64,000 nt of DNA. It comes from Ceratopteris richardii. Taxonomy: Eukaryota; Streptophyta; Polypodiopsida; Polypodiales; Pteridaceae. The stretch is taken from NCBI GenBank assembly GCA_020310875.1, contig CM035423.1:130114138-130178137 (forward strand). Reading direction: 5' to 3'. The stretch's first letter is position 1, and every line of letters starts with the position of its first letter. The position numbers and the translations under genes were made by a program. Shown piece after piece: positions 34,401-44,909 of this stretch. The notes under the pieces are model-generated. The model was not told the DNA's origin. It worked only from the letters and a program-made list of their open reading frames with translations, and searched no databases.

Positions 34401-35334
34401 ACTAGCAAACCTAGAAGAAACTGTCATAAAGTCAGAATATTTCAGAAGCATGTCTCATCATAGATGGATCGGCACCAATAATGACCAATATGTGCCATAC
34501 TGCATACTTTTGGCCGATTACAACGCCGAGATTCAACGACAATGTGGCAAGCCTCCCACATTTGCTACACAATTTGGTCCAGACGATATACCGGAAAGTG
34601 CTAAGCGTGGGTCCATCCATCAACCCACCTAGAGGATCAGGCTTTTGGAAACATATCCTGAAATGGTCCGAACCTGGAATAATATGCCGTTGTTTATTAA
34701 ATATAATCCTTGTTACGTTCCAGTTCTTCGAAGACGCACTTGGCCTGAATTCACTATTGTCGTCAGAGACATCAAAGCCTGCACAAAATGGTTAAATTAC
34801 GTTTATCTAGCACCTCCACGAGGACCCCCCACGGTGAACTACATGATTTCTACAATCCGTCACTGGAGCATTCGGCTACGCAATAATCCCGATGTGATGG
34901 CCCAGATGTGTATGAAAATATTTGAATTAGTGCAGATCACTTTCAGGACGTTTAAGAATATTAAGGACCCCCACTTCTCAGGAGCAGGCTTCGTGACAGG
35001 AAACCAGGATCTGGTGTACGATATGAGTACCACCCCCTCAATTGAAGTAATATATGCTTGGCACGCCAGAATCAAGTACCTCCCAGCCTGCTTTAAACAG
35101 ACATTTGAGGAGATGTTCATCACAGGATTCTGGGAATATCACTCCGAAATCTTTATACCTAGACCATCACATCTCCTCCAATTATTTGCTGTGGAGAGAA
35201 CTATTCACTCAGAACAATTGAGGGTGCCTCATCCAGATGTTCCCGGACCTGTGAATTGGGATGATTTGCTCACAGATCTAGCACGCGGCTTACGACTCGA
35301 AGAACACCACCTAGCCTCCGATGTTGTCCAATAG
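31433..35334 (+). pseudogene. ORF3 of element A (about 1,300 codons, unknown function)
   Basis: Starts at 31433 (or MAEAGG at 31484). Parts in order: N-terminal globular helical domain (FEAELEF-like WEAELEFNGKWGRYHFF, RSVWTKAGLD, LTLNLVREALGMYGMHIP, IPHWIIDQIHLAHQRW, CALTKIIYRCLAYDVPI; about residues 70-330), acidic Glu/Gln region, Pro/Thr-rich region, coiled coil (33560-34190: NQCVYQLQNEYRALDDRYQQ, NLALLRKHMATALEENKRL), and a conserved C-terminal domain (YPEMVRTWNNMPLFIKYNPC, STIRHWSIRLR, YAWHARIKYLPACFK, FITGFWEYHSEIFIPRP). A 1-nt loss near 33206 shifts the frame; an in-frame TAG at 34630 is shared with E; TAG at 35332 ends it. No signal peptide or membrane helix was seen, so it is not an obvious envelope. 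The N-domain vaguely resembles Athila-type 'putative plant transposon protein' domains. Confidence 0.82.
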
Positions 35335-35382
35335 TATGTTCAAAAACCCTCTAGACAAGGGTCTCTCAGGGGTGACAGACGC

Positions 35383-35396
35383 GAGAGTGGGGGGGG
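35383..35396 (+). other. polypurine tract of A
   Basis: GAGAGTGGGGGGGG directly before the 3' LTR start TGTTGG; the same position in E (60998-61013) has two more G. It primes plus-strand synthesis in retrotransposons. In E it is also in frame with ORF3. Confidence 0.85.
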
Positions 35397-36090
35397 TGTT
35401 GGCAGCAGTCAGGGAACCGAAGGAGCCACAAGACGAAGAGAGTCAGAGCGAAGGGACAACACAAGCAGACATGGCAGTCAAAGAAGATCTGGCAAGTAGG
35501 CCATCTAAATTTTTCAGACATCAAGGAGTTGAGCACACAAGAAGACAGAGCAAGTAGGGAGCTCAAAGGTATGTATGACAAATCAATAGAGAAAACCCCT
35601 ACACAAATAGTGATTTTCATCACTAAAAACCATTGTAAATATCATTTTGTATTTTTGTAGCTCCATTTTGTGCAAGCCAAGGAGTCCTTGAGCTTGAGGA
35701 GCTTTAGAAGTATCTACCTGCCAATTTTCATATTTTTTAGATCTCGTTTGAGCCCTCTAATAAGCCCTGGAACCTAAGTTTTAACTAGGCCGGACACTAG
35801 GTCTGAACAGGGCCAAAGCTAGTCAAAAACTATAAAAGGAGCTAGAGAGCTCATTTTTGAGGTTGGATTGTAATTGAAATGAACTTGTAAGAGCTTTTTG
35901 AAAGTAATCTAAGAACTCCATTGCTTCTCACTCTTTGTCTTGCCGTGTGTGCGCGTGTGTGTGTATGTGTGTGCATGCTTGTGTGCTTCTCACTCACGCA
36001 CTTGTGCCTCCACTTGCTCGAGGTCTTCATACCATCCTCACGTCTTCCCGGATTGACATTAAAGGAGGTGCTACTCATCACTGAGCTACA
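35397..36090 (+). repeat. 3' LTR of element A (694 bp)
   Basis: Same length and ends as 19817-20510 with about four substitutions. Followed at once by CGTGA (36091-36095), the right copy of the target duplication, and then by copy B sequence on the opposite strand. Confidence 0.95.
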
Positions 36091-36095
36091 CGTGA

Positions 36096-37928
36096 TATAA
36101 TGTAGCATGTTCTACTGGTGGTCTTTCACAACAAATAGGGCATTCTTTACACAACTTGTAGACATCTGCTTCCATAGAAGGCCAATATACTCCTAGTCTA
36201 TGCAGAGTCTTCAATGTACGATGTTTTGAATGATGTTGCCTTAATGCACCCATGTGTGCTAATTGCAACCAATTCGCATGTTTTGATTCATCTACACAAC
36301 AAGCAAGAATCTTTTGATTATCTTGTTTATATATACTTCCTGCTATTATTTGATCTCTTTGAGACTTTGTAATCTCTCCTTCCTTGATCCTTATCCTAGG
36401 ACTCTTGGGTCCATATGTTAGAATAGGGATGATAGGCTTAGCCCATTCTGGTGCTCTCTCAAGGTTAAACAAATATGCATCTCGTAACTCATCCGCTATT
36501 CCTTGAGGAGCTTCTCCTGTGGTTAACCTTGAAAGGTGGTCAACTCTAAGGTATTTCTTTCCTTTCCTGACTACTACTTCGAAGTCATACTCCATGAGTA
36601 ATAGAAACCAACGTATCAACCTTCCCGTGTTACATGGTTTATTGACTAAGTACAATAATGCTTGATGATCTGTAAAGAATTTGAACTTGTTTGCCAACAA
36701 ATAATGTCTGAATTTCTTTACTACGTAGATCATTCCTAATCCTTCTCGTTCCGTAGTGGAATAATTTCTTTCTGCTGCATTCAACTGTCTCCTCGCATAA
36801 GCTATGGGGAGATCTATATTTCCTTCATTCGTGGGCTGTGCTAACACACATCCTATGGCATAGTTGGATGCATCCACATGTACATGGAATGGCTTACTCC
36901 AATCTGGGGTGGTCAATATAGGTGCTGCGCACAAACATCGTTTAAGTTCATTAAATGAATTCTCACACTCATCTGTCCATTCAAACTTGGTCAAAAGAGA
37001 GTATAGAGGCTTGGCTATGATTGCATACATGTGTATGAATTGTCTATAATAACCACAATGACCCATAAATGCCTATACTTCTTTTACGTTATTCGGCCTA
37101 GGTAGATCTACAATTACCTTTACTTTTTCTTCATCTGTCAAAATTCCATTCTTTGACACAATGTGTCCTAGAATTTTGCCTTGTCTGACCATGAAAACAC
37201 ATTTTTCTAGGTTCAGACAAACCTGATATTCTCGACATTTGTCAAATACTTGCCTTAATTCTGGGATATGCGTCTGCCTGATATTCGAATGAGCACATAG
37301 GTCATCGACATAAACTTCCAAACTCTTGCGTAAGAATTCCTTAAAAACATGACACATAAGTCGCTGGAAGGTGGCGGGTGCATTTGTTAAACCAAAAGGC
37401 ATCACATGAAATGCAAATATGCCCCATTCTATGGCAAAAGCCGTCTTGTGTTGATCTTCTGGAGCAATGAATACTTGATTATAGCCTGAGAATCCATCAA
37501 GAAAGCTGTAAACTTCCTTGCCCGCAACTCTTTCCAATAAATGTTCTGTGATCGGAAGAGGATAACTGTCTCTAATCGTGGCAATATTAACTTTTTTAAG
37601 GTTAATACACACACGCAATTTTCCATTCTTATTGGGCACAACCACAATGGGGGATACCCATTCGGTATGCTCAATTTCATAGATGAATCCTGCTTCTATC
37701 AAACAATCTATTTCTTCTTTAATTTTCGCAGCGTAGTTATCATTGTACGTGTATGGTTTGTGTTTCATAGGTTTTGCATCTGGAGTCATAGGGATTCTAT
37801 GAGAACATATATCTGGGTCTACTCCTTTCAAATCTTTGTAACTCCAAGCAAACACATCTCTATATTCTCGCAATAGTGCAACTAACTCTTCTTCTTCTTC
37901 AGTCGTCAAATCATGCCCTATATATTTA
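36096..37928 (-). pseudogene. gypsy copy B: reverse transcriptase and RNase H
   Basis: Minus strand from 37928: YIGHDLTTEEEEELVALLRE, WVSPIVVVPNKNGKLRVCI, FSGYNQVFIAPEDQHKTAF, PFGLTNAPATFQRLM, catalytic YVDDLCAHS (about 37310), ILGHIVSKNG; one TAG near 37072; then MGHCGYYRQF, RNase H (VDASNYAIGCVLAQ, TEREGLGM, TDHQALL, LRVDHLSRL) and the integrase lead-in CPICCERPPVEHATLYHV, where element A interrupts at 36095. It continues at 19811. The 5' end (LTR, gag, PR1) is missing: at about 37928 the frame fuses with a copia integrase. Confidence 0.92.
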
Positions 37929-40017
37929 TATCCCTTTTGCTCAAGGGAGTATCCAATGAAGACACACTTTTCTGCTTTTGGATCAAGCTTCGTCCTCAAT
38001 TCATTTGGGACATGTACATATGCAATACAACCAAAAACTTTCAGATGTGATAAGTTTGGCTTTTTACCTGTAAACTTCTCTTCAGGTGTAACTTGATGTA
38101 CAGCAGCAGTTGAAGTTCTGTTCATGATGTATACAACAGTATACACAACTTCTGCCCAATAACAATGAGGCATATTCTTCTCAGCCATTAAGGCTCTTGC
38201 TATTTCTACAATATGTCTATTTTTGCGTTCAGCAACACCATTCTGTTGTGGTGTGTACCTGCATGAAAACTGACGCCGAATTCCATGATTTTTTAAAAAA
38301 CTACTGAACTCATTTGACATGTATTCACCTCCTCCATCAGATCTTAATGTCTGAATGTACTTCCTGTTTGCTTTTCCACCATAACTTTAAAATTCTGGAA
38401 GTGAGTAAACACCCTGCTCTTTTCTTTCATGAAATATATCCATACTTTGTGTTTATGGTCATCAATGAAAGTAACATAAAACCTGCAACCACCCATAGAT
38501 GTGGTCTTTGCTGGACCCCAAACATCTGTATGTACTACTTCTAGTACATTCTCACTAACATGCTTGTCATGTGGAAATGATGCTCTTGATTGTTTTCCAA
38601 ATTGACATGCTGCACATACCTTTTGCATTTCTGCAACTTTGAAATTTGGTAGTCCATGGACAATCTCCTTTGACTGCATCAGTTTCAGCCTTTGCAAGTT
38701 TGCATGTCCAATCCGTTTGTGCCATATCTCTATATGTGCAATAACTCTCGCACCTTTTGCAAACATGGCTGCATTCATTTCAGGAATCTTCACATTTAAG
38801 GTGAACATCCTACCCACTTTGTTTCCTCTGGCAACCAATCGTCCATCGTGCTTGTACTCTTCTACATATAATCCATCAACATTGAACCTGACTTGTAATC
38901 CCTGGTCAACCATTTGTCCAACAGAAACCAGATTCTTTGTTATATTTGGAACATGCAGCACATCAGTGAGATGTTTTACCTTTCCGTCCTCCATAGACAA
39001 TGCTATGTTTCCTGTATGCTCAATAGGATGCGATGTATCATCACCTGTTTCAACATATCCAAGAACTGACATTTTCTGCAAACTACTAAACCATTCTGCA
39101 TGACTAGTCATGTGATTTGATGCACTTGAATCAAGATACCAGACATTATCATTCGATTTTGACACACCAGCAGACATCGTATTCATCATGTGATGTTGAA
39201 CCATAAACAGCTTCTCAGAATCATATGCACTTGTGGATGCATAGTTGTTTTGCTGCCTTCTGTTATTTTGATTCTTCAACCTGCAATCACGTTCAAAGTG
39301 TCCAGGTTTACCACAATTCCAACATCCTTTACTATAATTACCTGAATCATTTCTTTGGAAATTTCTGCGACCTCTTTGACTCCCCCTGCCTCGAAACTGT
39401 CCTCTTCCTCCTGCATGATTCTATTGTTGACCTTGGTCTTGGTTATTGTTTCCTCTTCCACTTCCAAAACCTCTACCTCTGCCTCTTCCTCTGCCAGAGT
39501 AGAATACCTGCTTAGAAGTGGGCTTTCCTTGGGAGTTTGAATCCTCACCAATATTCTTTTCTTCAATAGTCAGCATAGATACCAAATCAGCAAAATTCGA
39601 AATATTTTCCCTGGTCTGGAGTGTAGTCACTTACCGACATGCTCTTTTTCTCCAATGTATGTAGCTCGTTCTTGAGTTGCAATTTCCGTGCCTTTGTATT
39701 GGTCTCGTACAAAGTGACCAAACTGTTCCAAGCCTCTTTTCGAGTCTTGGCATCTTGTATGTGTCCAATCATGCTATCCTATATGCTAACAGATAGCCAA
39801 TACATTACCTTTCGTGCTCCTTGATTCCATTCCTCATATGCTCTTAACTGTTCTGCAGTCTGATTCCTTTCTGGTAAGTGCGGAGCATTTTCATTCTATC
39901 CTTCGATGTACTTCCAGTAGCCTTTTCCCATCAAGAAATTCGTCTTCTACCTTCATGCCAATTTTCGTAGCAAACGGAGGCCGTTTGTGAAATCACGTTT
40001 TCTCCACGCCTTGCCAT
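37929..40017 (-). pseudogene. copia-1 gag, protease and integrase (3' half lost)
   Basis: Minus strand from MARRGEN at 40017: gag with KEAWNSLVTLYETNTKARK and Arg-Gly repeats (GRGRGRGRGFGSGRG), knuckle CWNCGKPGHFERDC (about 39330-39290), protease with WYLDSSASNHMT (Ser replaces the usual Gly of DSGA), GAG-pre-integrase (IWHKRIGHANLQRL, CAACQFGKQSRASFP), integrase core (HTDVWGPA, FIDDHKHKVWIYFMK, TPQQNGVAERKNRH) and KVFGCIAYVHVP. Frameshifts occur in gag and near 38340. The reading frame stays open past KCVFIGYSLEQKGYK and runs straight into the RT of gypsy B, giving a 415-codon chimeric frame (37073-38320). Copia RT and RNase H are absent. Confidence 0.9.
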
Positions 40018-40064
40018 GCAGTCTTCACCGTCCTCTTCTCCACGAGCTCTCTACAGCCACGCTG

Positions 40065-40076
40065 GCTCTGATACCA
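40065..40076 (-). other. copia-1 primer-binding site
   Basis: The minus strand reads TGGTATCAGAGC, a perfect initiator-Met tRNA primer site, directly next to the LTR end at 40077. Confidence 0.95.
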
Positions 40077-40456
40077 TGTCACGAGGAAGGAGATAAGGAA
40101 GAGAGCTCACACACATACTCTCACTCTCAAGGAAAAGCACACACACAAATTGAGACAGGGAAGAATGATCTTCTTCTTCTTCTTCTATTACATAAAAGGA
40201 ATGCACAAGAATGACCTAAAAAACAAGAATACAACAAGTGCAATATATAAAGACCAGTACATAAGGAAAAACCTAATGTCTGTGAATGAGTGAGATGGCA
40301 AGAAACAAATGTGCCATCACTCTCGGTAGATAAATCTAATAAAGCTCAGTGAAGTATCCCTGACATATACCGGCGTGACCACTATACATGTCAGAGAAAC
40401 GAAAAACTGGTACGTGTCATCCTGGATCATCACATGTTGAGCTTGATATCTCAACA
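40077..40456 (-). repeat. 5' LTR of copia-1 (380 bp)
   Basis: Minus strand TGTTGAGATATC (40456) to CCTTCCTCGTGACA (40077), with TG/CA ends and an intact PBS adjoining. A second, more decayed copy of its first 86-89 bp lies at 6201-6289 and of its last 89 bp, inverted, at 40457-40545. Confidence 0.92.
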
Positions 40457-40545
40457 CATTCTTCCTTGCCTCAATCTGTGTGTGTGCTTCTCTTTGATTG
40501 TGAGAGTGTGTGTGAGCTCTCTTCCTTATCTCTTTCCTCGTGACA
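40457..40545 (+). repeat. last 89 bp of a copia LTR, inverted against the copia-1 LTR
   Basis: Ends CTTTCCTCGTGACA and matches the reverse complement of 40077-40167 with about 10% differences. It is followed by AAAAT, the same five bases found next to the LTR start at 6290. It marks one side of an old LTR insertion in gag and the right breakpoint of an inversion. Confidence 0.85.
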
Positions 40546-41650
40546 AAAATAACCTACTTGCACTAAACAAGTTTCCTTGTTCTTAGATGGAATATTGAGC
40601 AAAAAGCTAAGATCATATGTCTATTTGAAAGAGCCTCATACCCTATAAAAATACTTAAGAATATGTATTGATATTGAGGATAATTTGGGTGATGAATTCA
40701 AACTCTCTAAATAGGATTTAGATTGTTCTGCTAGTATCACATCCAAACCCATGACATCAATTGGTGAATTAACAAGTAGCACGAAAGCTAGGAGTACAAA
40801 ATATACAAGCTCAAAGAGCGGTCGTAATGAAGCATTGCTACAAATGTGGAGGTGATCACATGGCTAATGTGTGCCCCATGCTGGGTCAAAACATAAGAAA
40901 CTTAAATGCTTAGTACTACACAATTGAGAGAAAATACATAAACCATATGACTTAGCATTGTCCCTATAATAAATAGGTAGTTAGACAAAACTACTAGTAG
41001 TCTTACTAGCAGCCAAGTAGATACCAATAGCAATATCAAAATCAACCATACTATAGGCTACAACAACATTACCAACCACAGTATCAAGCACAACCAATAC
41101 CTCAACCACCACCCCTGCCAATGTAATATAAGTCAAATATACAGTGGTAGATGGTAACCTGAATAGAACATTAGTGCCAACATCTCCCTTGATCTCAGAA
41201 AGTGATCCTTATGCCCAAAGTTTTGATTCAACACATGAAAGCCCAATAGTTTACTACACACAATCACCAAAACATAATGAGGCTTATCAATATGAGGCAC
41301 CATTGATGGATCCTAGTTGGGAGTTAGATTACACTTAGGTGATGCAGAGGAACCCTGGACCTACACCTCAATTGCACAATATATGCTTCAAGGACCTAGA
41401 GGACCATGTTATAGATGTCAAGGAGATTAGTTCATTTGTGACTGTCCACTTCCTCCACCAAGGCAACCTCAACCCATAGTGATCCAAGGTTTTTGAATTG
41501 ATTATTGAAAGGAACATCTCCTTTGGGATTTTCCTCAAAATCCAACCAATGTGAAAAACGTTACCCTAATTAACCTGGTTGGATTGGTAGTAGAACCCAA
41601 TGGAAGTGCAGTCAATATTTCCCATGTATAGGTAGTCACTAGAGCATATG
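40546..41650 (+). pseudogene. gag of gypsy copy D (decayed)
   Basis: Begins inside gag at the position equivalent to LPTPAKQ of E, with VSLFLDGILSKKLRSYVYLK and ICIDIEDNLGDEFKLS, then knuckle CYKCGGDHMANVCP (about 40840), a Tyr/Gln-rich linker and a second knuckle CYRCQGD with a stop after it. Many stops and frameshifts, so clearly older than A and E. The missing N-terminal part of gag matches fragment I at 6290-6980. Confidence 0.85.
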
Positions 41651-43660
41651 CTCTACAAAAGACTCTAGACATAGAGCAAGAAAAGAAATCCAAGATTAGT
41701 GAGTCAAAAATATTGGAAAAAAGAGAACAAGATGTTGGAAGGATATTCATGAAAGGATGAAGTGATAGCGAGCTAGAAAATTGAGCAAACTAGAAGAAAG
41801 CCTCAAAGCAAAAAATCTAAAATCACAGAACTCTCATCTCAAAACCCCTCACATTCAAACCCACCACCTCACATGCCTCTATCCATTCCACCTCAATCTA
41901 GAGCAAGATTGTTCTTAGCAGATCCTACTCCATAAGGCTTGGACATGATGCTCAAGCCTACAAGGATCAACATCAAGGGAAAAATGTAGCTAAGTTGGAT
42001 ATATTCCATCCTAGAGTGGACTTAGAGATTGAAAGGACAAAGCTATGTGCAAAGATGGTATAAATCAGTCAATCCATGTTCAACGCAAGTCGTCTTTTCA
42101 ACCAAACAAACTAAGTGAAACCAGAGGTACACTTCAGAGGACTATTGGAGAGGTTAGAGCAATGGGTGGCTAAACCACAAACTTTAGCAACACCAAAGGC
42201 TCAAGATAGTGGAAGTAAGAGAAAAGCTTACCACCACAAGAATCAGTTGTCCCTAACCCTACTAATGACAGAATCTCGTCCTCTATAAACCAGTACTCCC
42301 AAGAGTTCCTGAGAGAAATACAAGAGGATAAATGGGAAAAAGAGAGAAAGGATCCTTATCCAATTCAAGTAGTAAATGATCTTCATGATCAATTCCATCA
42401 ATACATTCCTTCTATTTACAAAGAGCAAGAAGATGTGCAATCAAATGAACATTTAGACTTTGGATTTGATTTCTTGTAAGAATTGCATCACTTCAGAGGC
42501 CCTTGGGAATCAAAGTCTATTCATATGAGAGCTCCTAGAGTGATGATTAGAAATAAGGAATACGTTCTACCTAAAAAAATTGAAGTAGTTAAAAACACTA
42601 AAGTGCAATGCCACCTCACTTTACAAGAACTACTAAAAGGAAAACCCGACTTGTGGAAGCATATAGAAAAACAATTGCTAGAAGTTGCTAATTCCCACTC
42701 TCAGGTAGGATCATAAAGAAAGGTGCTAGAAATACCCATAGATAAGATAGGGGATATGAGTGAAGGAGAATAAGGAAACATCTATCTACCTATTACGTAC
42801 CAAGGATACATGACAAAGGCAATCTTTGACTCAAGAGTAGGAGTTGCCATTGCCACCACATCCTTATGGAAACCATGGGGCAAACTAGCTTTAAGACCCA
42901 CACAAATGAAATTGCAAATGGAAAATGGACATATAGAGAAGCCACTAGGATTTCTCGAAGGAATCACTCTCCCTACTTGTGGTGTATAGCTTGAGCAGAC
43001 CTTTGCCATATGTGACTTTGGAAAGAACCATGTCTATGATATGATTTTGGGTAGACCTTTCATGAAACATTGAAAATAGTGGAATATTGGGGAACCAATT
43101 CCTTGTACGTACAACATTTAGGGGTCACTACCAAATTCAAACTCAAAGACTATTCCAAGAGAGATGTATCACCTTGCAATGGATATTATCTGTAGAATAC
43201 CATAAGAGAGTGAATAAGTGCATTCCATAGAATCAGATCCTTCATGGATCCACAAAGATATGCACTTATGGATGTGTAAAGTTGCAGTAGAGGAGGAAAA
43301 AAGGCTAGAAGCTAGAAAGATATGTGTCATAGGAAGCCAAAGATCACTTCAAGACCCAATCGATGTGCTTATGATCTTTTTAGACGAAGAGTTTGAACCC
43401 CATGGTTGGGTAGAAATCCTAGCAACTATGGACATAGGTGTGAATGAAGAACAACGAACCCCACATTGTGACAAAGACAACTATGATATTTGTATGTTCA
43501 TGTTTAAGCCCATCATTGACGAATGTGAGCCAAGTGTAGATGTACAAGACAACGCAAGCAACATGGAATTTGAATCCATCATCATGGATCCCTTTTGTGA
43601 TTTAGAAGAAGAGTACCCATACTTGGTAGAGGCTAAGACCCAAGGATAGGAAGATTTTTA
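41651..43660 (+). pseudogene. linker and protease PR1 of copy D (decayed)
   Basis: Follows E in order: acidic/helical linker, HHFRGPWESKSIHMRAP, ELLKGKPDLWKHIEKQ, then protease at about 42780-43075 with IYLPITYQGY, FDSRVGVAIATTSLW (Arg where the active-site Gly should be), KLQMENGHIEKPLGFLEGI and YDMILGRPFM. The spacer to RT has HLWMCKVAVEEEKR and DEEFEPHGWVEILATMD. Broken by numerous stops. It supports the view that PR1 with ILGRPFM is ancestral in the family and that A lost it. Confidence 0.82.
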
Positions 43661-44904
43661 AGCATAATGTGATGTTAGCTACTCATGTAGACATGGAGGA
43701 TAAGAGGAATAAATGGGAAAAGTATCCTGCCCAACAAGAAGAAGACGATTTCTTATTTGAAGCAAGAATTTTAAGAAAAATGAAATAGAAGACATGGAGA
43801 TTATGGTAAGGATGCCAAAGAGAGAAGTTCTTATGGGAGAAGCATACAACAATAAGGAACAAACTAAGAAATTGGTGGTGAAAATATAAGATGGAGAAAA
43901 GTGGTGCACCTATATAGGACATGATCTAAGTGAAGAAGAAAAACTAGAACTGATAAATCTACTAAGAGAGTATGGAGGCCTATTCATGTGGAACTACAAG
44001 GAATTGAAGGGAGTGGATCTAGACGTATGTTCCCATATGATCCCCATGACTTTAGAAGCCAAGCCAATGAAATAGAAGCCTTATACATACAATGATACTT
44101 ATTCAGTCAAGATCAAAGAAGAGATAGATAGATTGATAGAAGTTGGATTTATCAATGAAATTGAGCATACAAAATGGGTATCATCCATTGTTTCTCTTCC
44201 CAAGAAGAATGGAAAGTTGCATGTGGGCATTAACTTGAAGAAAATTAACAGTCCCACTATTCAAGATAGTTATCTACCTCATATCAATAAACATCTATTG
44301 GAATGAGTAGCATGCAAGGAAATTTATATCTTCCTTGATGGATTTTCAAGTTACAATCAAGTATCCATTGCCCCAAAGGATAAACATAAGATGGCTTTTG
44401 CCACAAAATGGAGAATCTTTTCATTTTGTTTGATCCCATTTGGGCTCACCAATGATTTATGCATCATGTGTTCAAGAAATTCTTGAGAAAGAACTTAGAA
44501 GTCTATGTGGATGATTTGTGCGCTCATTCCCACATAAAACATCTATCACTAAACATCTATTGGAATGAGTAGCAGGCAAGGAAGTTTATAGCTTCCTTGA
44601 TGGATTTTCAAGTTACAATCAAGTAGCCATTTCCCCAAAGGATAAACATGAGATGGCTTTTGCCACAGAACGGAGAATCTTCGCATTCTATGTGATCCCA
44701 TTTGGGCTCACCAATGCACCTGCTACATTCCAAACATTTATGCATCATGTGTTCAAGAAATTCTTGGGAAAGAACTTAGAGGTCTATGTGGATGATTTGT
44801 GTGCTCATTCCCACATAAGACAAACTCCCATCCCATTGCTTAGACAAACCTTTGACAAATGCAAAGAATATGAAGTATGTTTGAACCTAGAAAAATGAAA
44901 TTTC
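43661..44904 (+). pseudogene. reverse transcriptase of copy D, first part
   Basis: Reads YIGHDLSEEEKLELINLLRE-like, then IEEVGFINEIEH-like lead-in, CINLKK-like fingers, FLDGFSSYNQ, PFGLTNAPATFQ and YVDDLCAHS (about 44790), with many stops. A segment of the palm is tandemly duplicated (see the repeat at 44289). It breaks off at the insertion of E and resumes at 61708. Confidence 0.85.
44289..44833 (+). repeat. 262-bp tandem duplication inside the RT of D
   Basis: Units 44289-44550 and 44551-about 44833 both start AAACATCTATTGGAATGAG and run to CTCATTCCCACATAA. The first lacks about 20 bp (CACCTGCTACATTCC) present in the second. Both carry the YVDD codons, so the duplication is younger than the element's insertion. 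Confidence 0.9.
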
Positions 44905-44909
44905 ATTGG

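Larger units (their letters stand above)
19817..36090 (+). mobile_element. element A: 16.3 kb Ty3/gypsy retrotransposon
   Basis: Complete in outline: 694-bp LTRs at both ends, PBS, long leader, gag, pol, ORF3, polypurine tract and a perfect 5-bp target duplication. The two LTRs differ at about four positions (A/C, T/G, C/T, T/G), so insertion was recent. It sits inside the integrase-region spacer of older copy B on the opposite strand. Pol motifs (ILGRPFM-type PR in the sister copy, WGIDFVGP and NGQAESTNK in the integrase, no chromodomain seen) resemble the non-chromovirus Ogre/Tat/Athila side of Ty3/gypsy; that placement is inferred from motifs only. Defects: gag frameshifts, PR1 deletion, stops in the WVPK tail, a frameshift and a stop in ORF3. 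Confidence 0.93.

Noticed and set aside
31433..35334. Envelope gene
   Set aside because: ORF3 is in the env position but shows no signal peptide, hydrophobic fusion peptide or transmembrane helix, so I leave its function open.
35366..35623. Recurring antisense frame of about 75-105 aa (also at 19792, 44903, 60926) and the antisense frame with His-Thr repeats near each LTR end
   Set aside because: They recur only because the LTR recurs; they run antisense to the LTR, contain low-complexity GT/CA translations and have no homologue signal.
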